Source: MGML01 sp034416335
Lineage (GTDB): Bacteria; Chloroflexota; Dehalococcoidia; Dehalococcoidales; UBA2162
Reading direction: 5' to 3'
Length of the DNA: 64,000 bases
Assembly: GCA_034416335.1 (NCBI GenBank)
Contig: DAOULV010000010.1
Coordinates: 62,001 to 126,000 of the forward strand
A program made the position numbers and the translations under genes. The first letter of the stretch is position 1. The number at the start of each line of letters is the position of its first letter. Under the pieces are notes generated by a model. The model had not been told where the DNA came from. It saw only the letters and a program-made list of their open reading frames with translations, and searched no databases. Below are positions 8,343-16,571 of the stretch, piece by piece.

Positions 8343-10718
8343 TTAATTTTCCACTAATTCGATTGTAAACTGTTCGTTGCCGTTCGGCATCGGAGCAGCG
8401 TATATCTCCGCCTGGAATCCTATATCAGCCAGGTAATCCTGAACGTAACCGGCTATATATGCAAGAATCTCGTCGCCGAATTTAATGTACATTGTCATCT
8501 TGAAACCGTCCGGATACCCGGATTCCATAGAAAGCTGTTTGGCCTGTCCCACATCGTAAAGGCCCCCGCCCAGTTCATTGTTGGGAACAAGCTGAATCGT
8601 TTTATCGTAATAGTTGGAAGCGTACTGTGATATCGCGTCTTCGTCGATCGCCAGGCAGGCTGCCTTAATCATGTTTGTATTCTCAAAGACTGGATACGGA
8701 GAAGGAGTCAGCGGACGCCACACATAGGTAACTGTCTTTTTCCTGAACACGGCAGTAACGTCCATCGAGGCGATTACCGAGTGGTATACCGTTGTCTGAT
8801 ATCTGCTGTCGGAAGCGACGTCGCCGCTCCAGTGATAGAATTCCCAGCCGTCGTCGGCAATCGCGCTTATGGCTACTCTATCCCCGTACGAGTAGCTGCT
8901 CTTCGAAGGCGATAAAACGATTGTCCCACCCTCCTCGACGTAGGTCGTCACTGAATATGAAGTCCCTGAAGGGGTAGTTGTGGTGGTGGAAGTACTTTCT
9001 ACCATTTGAAAAACGGCGGTTAAACTCATATCGGAATCCATTATGAAGCCTATCCTGTCCTCCGATGTATTTATATCACCGGTCCATTTGGAAAATTCCC
9101 ACCCCGAGTCCGGCACGGGGATAAGCGTTACCTTCGTCCCATCGTTAAAGCTTTCCACCTTTCCCATACCAATGGTATATAATGAAAGGTTGTAGTCACC
9201 CGGTGCTTCCGGTCCTTTTACGAATAGCTTCGGTACTATTATACAGGCGGCTATAACAACCACGGCGCCTATCCAGAACCACCTGTTCCGGGTCAGCCGC
9301 TTTATTAGATTTGTGGCTTCCGGCAGCACTCTGACAGGTATCGCCGGTACGGATACCTCCTTTTCCACGGCAACGCTCTCAGATCTGGGTTGGACCGGCT
9401 CTTTCTTTTCAAATACAGCCGCCATCTCACGCGCTTTAACATCGGCTGCTTCCTGTGTTTTCCTGGCGCTTTCCTCGAATAGTTCGCGGGCTTTGCTGAC
9501 GGCGGCTTCCCGTGCCGCCTTCGTTTCTTCGTCGACAACCTCGGCTTCGAAATCTTCGACTATCTCCGGTATCGGCTCGACAGCTTCCTCTTCTTTTTTT
9601 GTCACGATTTCCGGTTCCGGTATTTCTTCGGTTGGGCGAGGTTCTGCGGTCCTTCCGTGGATTTTGTTAAGTGACAGCACGTAATTTTTAATGGATATCT
9701 TGCCGTCGAGCAGGTCATGGGTAAGTTTTTTTATTCGCCGGTCGTTATCATCGAGGTCCTGGTAATCGGCTCCGTATACCTGCAGCGCCTTATCGTAGTC
9801 CTCGGTTTCAAGCTGTTCGTCGCTCCAGTACTGGAATAGCCTGTTGGTATCCTCTTCGGCTTTTCTTGTTTTTTCTTCCTGTTCCTTTTTCTCTTTGATT
9901 CTGTCCAGTTTCTCGTAATCTACCGCCAGTACGATGTCCTTTTTAAGTTCGCTCCGCATCATGGGTTCCTGCACCGCACCGGCAAGTAAACGGGCGGACT
10001 TGGGGACTTCTCTTCCAAGATAGTTGAAAGTCTCGGTCAGGGTAATAGTGCCGTTTTGCTTGCTGTCTGCCTTGCCATTCAATGCGTCCAGGAGGTGGTA
10101 GGCAAAGATACCGTGACCCAGCTTTTCATCCTCGAATGACTGCTGGTTACCCTGTGAAGCGGCAATTATCGCCCTTCCGGAACCCACCGCAAGATCGGCG
10201 CATATATTATCGATGACGTTGACATCTTTAGCCCCTTCGCGTGAAATCACCCCTCCGGAGTGGCAGGCGTCAAGAAACATTACCAGCCTGTTGGATTTTA
10301 TCCTCTGGAGAAGACCCTCGAAATCGCGACTCGATATTGCCGTTGCGTACAAATCGTCACGCCGTGCATCCCAGGGAAGAAGGTACTGTGCATTCTCTCC
10401 CTGAAGGTCGGACTCAATACCGCCGTGCCCGGAAAAGAATATTACCACCGTAGAATCATCTCCGGCTTCGCGCAGCAGCCATGTTCCGACAGTGCTTTTG
10501 ATATTTTGAAGGGTTGCCTGCTCGTCGAGCAGCAGGCGGATTTTCTCTTTCTGGATACCGACTTTTCTTGGATTTATCAGTACTTCATAGAGTTCGTTAG
10601 CGTCATTTTTGGTGTATTTCAGTTCGGGTATCGACGTATCCTGGTATTTACCGATACCTATAATCACGGCGTATGCGTTTTCCAGACGTATGTCCGATTC
10701 CGTTCTGTCGATTTCCAT
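8343..10718 (-). CDS. Caspase-family (C14) membrane protein with InlB-like repeats and SBP-5-like tail
   Basis: 791 residues. Residues 12-240 are a caspase/metacaspase domain with the catalytic dyad His98 (FFSGHGG) and Cys152 (FLDACHSGG). Residues 270-440 are charged and partly coiled-coil. One membrane segment spans about 480-500. Two Divergent-InlB-like repeats follow, at about 510-570 and 586-658, each with GWEF-x-WSGD/WTGD and TAVF. The final 130 residues resemble the C-terminal part of family 5 solute-binding proteins (YDVGQAKQL, GYPDGF). The caspase domain is therefore predicted on the cytoplasmic side and the repeats outside. The gene follows the DUF4384 gene by 2 bp in one operon. Prokaryotic caspases often act in regulated proteolysis or cell death; the target here is unknown. 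Confidence 0.85.
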   Translation of the reverse strand: MEIDRTESDIRLENAYAVIIGIGKYQDTSIPELKYTKNDANELYEVLINPRKVGIQKEKIRLLLDEQATLQNIKSTVGTWLLREAGDDSTVVIFFSGHGGIESDLQGENAQYLLPWDARRDDLYATAISSRDFEGLLQRIKSNRLVMFLDACHSGGVISREGAKDVNVIDNICADLAVGSGRAIIAASQGNQQSFEDEKLGHGIFAYHLLDALNGKADSKQNGTITLTETFNYLGREVPKSARLLAGAVQEPMMRSELKKDIVLAVDYEKLDRIKEKKEQEEKTRKAEEDTNRLFQYWSDEQLETEDYDKALQVYGADYQDLDDNDRRIKKLTHDLLDGKISIKNYVLSLNKIHGRTAEPRPTEEIPEPEIVTKKEEEAVEPIPEIVEDFEAEVVDEETKAAREAAVSKARELFEESARKTQEAADVKAREMAAVFEKKEPVQPRSESVAVEKEVSVPAIPVRVLPEATNLIKRLTRNRWFWIGAVVVIAACIIVPKLFVKGPEAPGDYNLSLYTIGMGKVESFNDGTKVTLIPVPDSGWEFSKWTGDINTSEDRIGFIMDSDMSLTAVFQMVESTSTTTTTPSGTSYSVTTYVEEGGTIVLSPSKSSYSYGDRVAISAIADDGWEFYHWSGDVASDSRYQTTVYHSVIASMDVTAVFRKKTVTYVWRPLTPSPYPVFENTNMIKAACLAIDEDAISQYASNYYDKTIQLVPNNELGGGLYDVGQAKQLSMESGYPDGFKMTMYIKFGDEILAYIAGYVQDYLADIGFQAEIYAAPMPNGNEQFTIELVEN

Positions 10719-10720
10719 TT

Positions 10721-11551
10721 CTATGCCCTGACAACAAATTCACAAGCGGAAACTGTCCAGTTGTCCGATGGGAGTTCATTCATCCTTTTTTCCGCGATAA
10801 GGATATCTTTAGCCGCGGCGCTGCGCTCGGCGGTATAAAATACGTTTTCGACATTAGAAAAATTTATGTCCGCCAGGTTTACTTTCCGGCGGCTGACTAC
10901 CGCCCTGATTCTCTCGGTCCCGGCGGGTCCGCCGAGCACGTAATCGAAGTTATATCCTCCGTCGGGGATGGTATAGATACGGTTAGCCTCGATGAAGTTG
11001 TCCCGGAATAGCCGGTTGGGGAAAAGTACCGTAATCGCTCCGCTGGTACCGAGGTTGAAAATCGTCAGGTAGCAGTCGCGGCTGGAATGAAAACATATGC
11101 GTATTTTATCGCCGACTTTGTAATCGGTCGCGGCAGGGGTCGGCATGATGTTTATATCGCGGGGAATAGCGGATAATTTTTCCTGGACCCAGATTTTAGT
11201 CCTGAAATCGGTGTTGGATTGATTAGCTTCAGTCAGTTTTTCGAATTGCTCGAGCAGCCACTGCTTGTGAGTTCGGTCGGAGATTATTTCAAGCCCGTTC
11301 TGCTGCTGGAATTGCCGGACCTTTTCAATCTCGGCTTCTACGGTCTGTATATCATCGTCCCCGACCGTGTTCTTCTGTTCGAGCTGCTTTTTAAGCTCTT
11401 CTATCTCTTTCCTGAGAGATTCGGCTTCACCTTTACTCTTCCTGTTTTCGAGAGCATTCTTCAGGCGGTGTCCGAGATAGTCAAGGACCGCCGGCACTGT
11501 TTTCGCAGTGATAACGCCGAATACCTGAAGGGCCAGTGGTTCCCATACCAT
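10721..11551 (-). CDS. Coiled-coil DUF4384 protein, partner of the caspase
   Basis: 276 residues from the ATG at 11549-11551, preferred over a GTG three codons upstream because AAAGGTG is well spaced for it. An N-terminal segment is followed by a coiled coil at about 35-70 (KSKGEAESLRKEIEELKKQL). The DUF4384 domain is at about 140-225, with YKVGDKIRICFHSSRDCYL and ITVLFPN. DUF4384 is often found with caspase-like peptidases. Here its stop is 2 bp from the caspase start, so the two are almost certainly made together. It may sense a signal or hold the caspase; that is inference. Confidence 0.8.
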   Translation of the reverse strand: MVWEPLALQVFGVITAKTVPAVLDYLGHRLKNALENRKSKGEAESLRKEIEELKKQLEQKNTVGDDDIQTVEAEIEKVRQFQQQNGLEIISDRTHKQWLLEQFEKLTEANQSNTDFRTKIWVQEKLSAIPRDINIMPTPAATDYKVGDKIRICFHSSRDCYLTIFNLGTSGAITVLFPNRLFRDNFIEANRIYTIPDGGYNFDYVLGGPAGTERIRAVVSRRKVNLADINFSNVENVFYTAERSAAAKDILIAEKRMNELPSDNWTVSACEFVVRA

Positions 11552-11690
11552 CTTCTTCACCTTTCGAGTGTTAATGTATTGTTAATATTTTATGTAAGAT
11601 ATACTTTATAAGCTTGTTCAGTTATTGTCAACATTAGAATCGATGGATTTTGTTTGTGTCTGTTGGTGATTTTCGGTACACCCACTTTAT

Positions 11691-11865
11691 CCCCCTCAAA
11701 CAGTTGACATATTCAGCAGAAATATTACGATTGTTTGAGGGGGAAAGAGTTTGAGAGAGGGGCGAAGCCCCTCTCTCTCATTTACTCCCCCTTTCTGGAC
11801 AGGAGAGTCTTACAGTCTCTATCAATGGTTCTGTCCGGAAAGGAGGCAGGGGGTAAGGCAAGTAT
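11691..11865. repeat. Nested inverted repeats, possible MITE-like element
   Basis: In the 486-bp gap before the cysteine synthase gene, three inverted repeats lie in a row: CCCCCTCAAACA (11691-11702) with TGTTTGAGGGGG (11732-11743); a perfect hairpin GAGAGAGGGGC-gaa-GCCCCTCTCTC (11753-11777); and an imperfect pair ctttctggacag / ctgtccggaaag (about 11790-11842). This packing suggests a small dispersed element or a strong terminator for the strand entering it. Apart from these I see no gene between 11552 and 12037. Confidence 0.55.
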
Positions 11866-12037
11866 AGACAACCAAATGCAAATAGAACTAATCTATACCA
11901 CAATACAGGTCGGTATCTGTTTCGACATAAGTTGAGATTTATTATCAAATTAGTCTACAATATATGCACCCTTTTTAAATCCTGCTGTAAAAGTGTCGAA
12001 CATCTCTTGTATATTAAAGCATCGGGAGGTTTAGGTT

Positions 12038-12949
12038 ATGTTAAAAGCAGTTAATCACATTACGGAATTAATCGGCAGCACCCCTATGACAAGAATCAAT
12101 AAACTTGTGGATAATAAAACGGTCTCTGTCTATGCCAAACTGGAATGGTTTAATGTCGGTGGCTCGGTTAAAGACCGCATGGCTTTATACCTGATTGAAT
12201 ACGCCGAAGCGATGGGCAAGCTGAGCAAAGACAAGATAATCCTGGAAGCAACTTCCGGAAACACCGGTATCGCGCTTTCAATGATAGCTGCTTCGAAAGG
12301 CTACAGGATAGAGATTGTAATGCCCGAGTCGGTCAGTATCGAAAGAAGGAATATGATAAAAGCCTACGGCGCTGAACTTATACTGTCCCCGGGTGCGAAA
12401 GGTACCGGCGGCGCCGTCGAAATGAAACAGAAGATACTCGAAGAAAACAGGGATAAATATACCGATATCAACCAGTTCAAAGACCATGCCAACATACTCG
12501 CCCATTACCAGACGACCGGAAAAGAAATAATCGAACAGACAAACGGCAAACTCGATATGGTAGTAGTCGGTATCGGGACGGCCGGTACCGGAGTCGGGAC
12601 ATCGATGAGGGTAAAGGAATTTAATCCCGAAATACAGGTAGTCGGTGTAATGCCGAAGCTGGGAGTAAGTATACAGGGACTCAGGAATTCGGCAGAGCCC
12701 TACCCGACCGAGCTGTTCCGTGAAGAAAATTTCGATGAAATCATTGAAATGGGTGCCGATAAAATGCCCGATATCTTTGAAACAGCCAGGAGAATGGCAA
12801 AGGAAGAAGGACTGCTTATCGGAATAAGTTCCGGCGCAATTATGAATATAGCCTTGCAGAAGGCGGGAAGCATCGGAAATAACAAAACTATCGTTGCCAT
12901 ACTGCCGGATAACGGCGATAAATATCTGAGTACGAATCTTTACGAGTAA
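12038..12949 (+). CDS. cysK: Cysteine synthase family PLP enzyme (CysK/CysM type)
   Basis: 303 residues, beginning LKAVNHITELIGSTP. The PLP lysine is in GGSVKDRMA (about residue 46), the phosphate or substrate loop is ATSGNTGIALSMIA, and a late PDNGDKYLSTNLYE closes the family pattern. It makes cysteine from O-acetylserine (or O-phosphoserine) and sulfide; which acceptor is used cannot be read safely. GGGAGG precedes the start. It stands 50 bp upstream of the first UGA-containing UGSC-like gene on the same strand, so cysteine or selenium chemistry may be linked in this operon. Confidence 0.9.
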   Translation: MLKAVNHITELIGSTPMTRINKLVDNKTVSVYAKLEWFNVGGSVKDRMALYLIEYAEAMGKLSKDKIILEATSGNTGIALSMIAASKGYRIEIVMPESVSIERRNMIKAYGAELILSPGAKGTGGAVEMKQKILEENRDKYTDINQFKDHANILAHYQTTGKEIIEQTNGKLDMVVVGIGTAGTGVGTSMRVKEFNPEIQVVGVMPKLGVSIQGLRNSAEPYPTELFREENFDEIIEMGADKMPDIFETARRMAKEEGLLIGISSGAIMNIALQKAGSIGNNKTIVAILPDNGDKYLSTNLYE

Positions 12950-12998
12950 TATCAGAAGATTGATTAAATAAACAAATAATAGAAAGAAGGAATTATAC

Positions 12999-14759
12999 AT
13001 GCCGGAAAAAGCGTACAGGTGTCTTAATCCTGCTGGAACCCACGAAACGGTCGAGCTGCATCCTCTCGCCCCCCGGCTCGATACGCTCGAAGGTAAGACC
13101 ATTTATTTCAGTCTCGGTGCCGGTGGGGAACAGGGTTTATTAATCCCGCTGCCGAAGCTGCTCCAGGAAAGATATCCCCAGGTGAACTGGAAGATTACCA
13201 ATGCGCCTCCCCATATGACAATAGCTGGCAGTGTAGCCTTATCCGAAGAGGAGATGAAGGAAGCCGACGGACTGCTCCGCGGCGTGGTCTGGTGACACGG
13301 TGCCATATGGGAGCAGTTGCCTACCCTAGTGAAATACGAAGAATCCGGTATACCCAGCGGATTCATAATATTCGGTGACCAGGATGAATGCTGGAAACAG
13401 GCCTGTAAGCTTAACGGACATCCTCACCTCAGGCGTGTCCACGAATCACGCACCATACCCGGGCATATCGACGCCGAGAGAATACTTGAACCGCTCGTCC
13501 GTACACTTACCGACCCCCTGAGTGACGAAGAGAAGACCGGAGGGATTTGGGAGATTCCGGATCCCAGGATTCTTTTCGAAGGCACTCTTGAAGATGCCCA
13601 GGAATTCTACCAGCAGACTGAAATAATCCCCTCGTTACAGAACGCCCCGTTTTCTCTTTATACCGATGGACTGCCGGTAATCGTTCCGACCGAGGAACGC
13701 GTTGAGAAGATGCTGAAAGGCACCAGCCACGCGCCTGATGAACTTATTATATTCCAGGAAGACCATAGACTTGGAGACAGGTCTATCCAGATGGGTAATT
13801 CGGGGAAGAAGGGCGAGCCGGTACATTTCCTGCCGATGAGACGTACCGCAACGGTAGAAAAGGTGGCTACTATCGGTGTTATGGCGGGATGTAAACCCGG
13901 GTACATGCCGATACTGCTGGCGATGGCGGAGTCCGGCGGCGGCTGTGGCGACGGTCGTGGCGGCGGTGGGTACTGCGTCAGCGGACCTATCGCACGGGAA
14001 ATCGGCATGAATTTCGATGTAAACGTCCTCGGTCCGGGAAATCCCGCCAACAGGTCGCTGGGCCGTGCTGCGGAACTGATGTGGCGTAATTTTGGCGGTC
14101 AGATACCGAGCGTGAATAACTGCGGAGTATTCGGGACCGCTCTCAGTAACTGCTTCCCGGAGAACGACGAAGCTTTACCGCCGGGCTGGTCCAGCCTGCG
14201 AGAAGAATACGACTTCGGCAAGGACGAGAGCGCTCTTGTCTCGATTTCAGCTTACGGCGGAGGTATGCAGACCGGCGCCTGGATGCCCGGCGGATATCGC
14301 GAATTTCAGAAAAGCGGCCACGGGGGCATAGCCCGTCGACTCAACGTTAAAGGAATTCCGGGACCTCATAACGTTCTCGACTATATCCAGAGTTTCTGGG
14401 TGGATGCCGAAGGCGGTGTTACGTTTATCATGCTGCCCGAAATGGCCCACCACCTTTATGAGTACGGGTTTAAAACAAAGGATGAAGTTTATGAATACAT
14501 CTACAAGAGAAGCTTTATGACCCTAAAGGAATACCGTACACACCAGAGACCCGATATAAATACCAATGCCTGGAAAGGTACAGAACAAACATCGGGCAAG
14601 AACTGGAAGGAACTGCCGGATGATTACATGGTCCCTGCGGTGAGTGATCCTTATGAGAACTGCATAATCGTCACCGGCGCCGGTGAAGAAGTCCTTCACT
14701 GGATGGGAGGCCGCCGTGGCCTGGGAAATCCGGCTTACAGCATAGATGCCTGGCGATAA
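12999..14759 (+). CDS. UGSC-like selenoprotein with in-frame UGA at 13293-13295
   Basis: Two frames in the same register are joined here by one UGA, giving 586 residues with Sec at residue 99 (VVW-Sec-HGAIW). The N-terminal part aligns with the second UGA gene at 27088: RLDTLEGKTIY here and RLDTLDNKTIY there, and the UGA falls at the same place relative to the conserved block. The C-terminal half shares GLPVIVPTEERVEKMLKGT and a glycine-rich region. Unlike the other copy (Sec-P-G-C), the partner cysteine is missing here (Sec-H-G-A). I see no convincing SECIS hairpin by eye. A pseudogene is unlikely, since about 480 open residues follow with the family motifs kept. The reaction is unknown. A terminator follows at 14793. 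Confidence 0.75.
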
Positions 14760-14792
14760 CTCCGGGATATCACCGCTGACGGGAATGACATC

Positions 14793-14823
14793 GGGGAGTG
14801 ATAATTAAATCACTCCCCTTTTT
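14793..14823 (+). terminator. Rho-independent terminator after the UGSC-like gene
   Basis: A 10-bp perfect stem, GGGGAGTGAT (14793-14802) with ATCACTCCCC (14809-14818), followed by TTTTT. Confidence 0.9.
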
Positions 14824-14877
14824 ACATCGCGAAACAGACGCGATATTTACTTGTATATGGATATTACAAAATATCGC

Positions 14878-15405
14878 TTAGAATCTCTGCCAGCCTTTCC
14901 CCTGAAGCAGTCCACGGGTGTAAGATGCCTGGCCGGCGTGCTGAAGATTATCGGACATTATACTGACCAGCCTGACGCCCACTGTCGGCAGCGGCTGCCA
15001 CTGGGGTTCGTTCAATTCTCTGTCGAAGTCTTCTTCGGATAACGAACGAATATAATTGAGAGAGCGTTCCGTCGTCTCTTTCAGATAATCGAGCATTACC
15101 TTCGGTTCCGGCGGTTCGAAATTCGCCACCTGCTCGGGCGTGTTGCCGAAGCCGACGTCACCCGGGTCAGCCGGTCTGTTGAACTTCTCGTGCCATCCTC
15201 CGGTTATCCAGAGCTGTTCTTTGTCCATCAATGCGGCTACCTGGGCGTCCTGTCCGCGTGTAAGATGCCAGCATAACCAGCCGATGCTGTTAGCGTCCGG
15301 CTTCGGCTGCCATTTAAGGTCGTCTATGCTGAGTCCGTCAAGTGTCCTCTCCATGATTTCGAGAATGCGCCCGTAGCCGTCGGATAAAAGGTCATATCCC
15401 TTCAT
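14878..15405 (-). CDS. DinB family protein
   Basis: 175 residues forming a DinB-type four-helix protein. Metal-ligand histidines fit in WLCWHLTRGQD (about 45-55) and DNLQHAGQASYTRG (about 151-164). Families of this fold include thiol-dependent S-transferases and the N-terminal part of EgtB. Its gene is divergent from an EgtD-like gene 180 bp away, which makes a low-molecular-weight-thiol role possible. AGGAGG precedes the ATG. Family is secure; substrate is unknown. Confidence 0.8.
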   Translation of the reverse strand: MKGYDLLSDGYGRILEIMERTLDGLSIDDLKWQPKPDANSIGWLCWHLTRGQDAQVAALMDKEQLWITGGWHEKFNRPADPGDVGFGNTPEQVANFEPPEPKVMLDYLKETTERSLNYIRSLSEEDFDRELNEPQWQPLPTVGVRLVSIMSDNLQHAGQASYTRGLLQGKGWQRF

Positions 15406-15494
15406 AATCCACCTCCTGAATATAAATATACACTATATATATCAGAAAAACGGTGTTAATAGCCAATCAATACCGAACAATATTTTTTGTTTAT

Positions 15495-15582
15495 CCCCTC
15501 CCGAATAATGTAAACTAATATTAGTGTCTTCTTAATACGGATAAGGGCAGCTCTTATCTGCAGGGTTATCTGAAGGGAGGGG
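15495..15582 (+). promoter_or_regulatory. 5' region with a sequence complementary to the egtD ribosome site
   Basis: The egtD start is preceded by GGGAGGGG (15575-15582). The exact complement CCCCTCCC occurs 72 nt upstream (15495-15502), and a second hairpin (GATAAG/CTTATC, about 15539-15557) lies between. If the transcript begins upstream of 15495, the long-range pair could hide the ribosome site. This is a structural possibility only. Confidence 0.35.
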
Positions 15583-15585
15583 TAG

Positions 15586-16560
15586 ATGTCTGTCCACAGG
15601 GATATCAAATCAGCCGAAAATTTCATGCCGGGATACGAGCAGTTTCTTGCGGAAGTGCTGAACGGTCTTCGGAAAGAGCAGAAAGAACTGCCGACCAAAT
15701 ACCTGTACGATAAAAGAGGTTCGCAGTTATTCGAAAGTATCTGTCTGCTTGACGAGTACTATGTACCGAATGTTGAAGAATCGATTGTCGAATCGCACAT
15801 ATCCGAAATAGCCGGCCTCATCGGCACCGGAGCTCTCCTCATCGAATACGGCAGCGGGAACTGCAGGAAGGTACGTTCTCTCCTCGATAACCTTGATAAT
15901 CCGGCTGCTTATGTCCCTATCGATATCTCCCGGGAGCAATTAATGAATGTGTCCCGCGAACTGGCGACCGACTATCCGAATCTTCAGTTATTGCCAGTTT
16001 GCGGAGACTATACCGGGCGCTTCGAGATTCCCGATGTCCCCGGAGACTATAACAGAATTATCGTGTATTTCCCGGGTTCTACAATCGGCAATTTCACTCC
16101 TGACCAGGCAGTACATTTCCTGGAAAAGGTTGGCGGTGTCTGCGGTAAAAATGGTGCTCTACTAATCGGTGTGGATCTGAAGAAAGACACGGATGTGCTT
16201 CACCGGGCCTATAACGACGCGGCAGGAGTAACATCGGATTTCAATTTGAACCTGCTTCGCAGGATTAACAGAGAGCTGGGAAGCAACTTTCAGGTGGATT
16301 CCTTCTCCCATGATGCCTTTTATAATCAGGAAGAAGGAAGAATAGAAATGCATCTGGTGAGCTTGAAAGACCAGTCCGTCAATCTGGATGGAGAAGTAAT
16401 AAACTTCAGGCAGGGTGAGACTATCTGGACCGAAAGCTCATATAAATATTCGGTAGAAGAATTCCGTGAAATAGCATACAGGTCCGGTTTCGGAGTAAAG
16501 AAAGCCTGGAGCGACGAAAAAGAGTGGTTCTCCGTTCAATACCTCGAACCGATGCCATGA
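15586..16560 (+). CDS. egtD: EgtD-like histidine N-alpha-methyltransferase
   Basis: 324 residues matching the EgtD family (SAM-dependent, DUF2260) along the whole length: LPTKYLYDKRGSQLFE near the start, then LDEYYVPNVEESIV, then the SAM site LLIEYGSGNCRKV, then YFPGSTIGNFTP, then GADL-like LLIGVDLKKD. Family members trimethylate histidine to hercynine in ergothioneine synthesis. No EgtB (oxygen-dependent) is seen nearby, which fits an anaerobe; an anaerobic sulfur-transfer route or another product is possible. GGGAGGGG precedes the ATG. The DinB gene is divergent upstream. Confidence 0.88.
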   Translation: MSVHRDIKSAENFMPGYEQFLAEVLNGLRKEQKELPTKYLYDKRGSQLFESICLLDEYYVPNVEESIVESHISEIAGLIGTGALLIEYGSGNCRKVRSLLDNLDNPAAYVPIDISREQLMNVSRELATDYPNLQLLPVCGDYTGRFEIPDVPGDYNRIIVYFPGSTIGNFTPDQAVHFLEKVGGVCGKNGALLIGVDLKKDTDVLHRAYNDAAGVTSDFNLNLLRRINRELGSNFQVDSFSHDAFYNQEEGRIEMHLVSLKDQSVNLDGEVINFRQGETIWTESSYKYSVEEFREIAYRSGFGVKKAWSDEKEWFSVQYLEPMP

Positions 16561-16571
16561 TTCCCTGAAAT

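Noticed and set aside
11735..11935. Small plus-strand gene after the DUF4384 promoter region
   Set aside because: The frame is made of inverted-repeat DNA, has no ribosome site and no recognisable protein.
13293..13295. UGA read as tryptophan (alternative genetic code)
   Set aside because: Other genes in the window end in TGA (for example egtD at 16558-16560) and tryptophan is written TGG throughout; only three genes carry UGA inside, each at a redox-type site.
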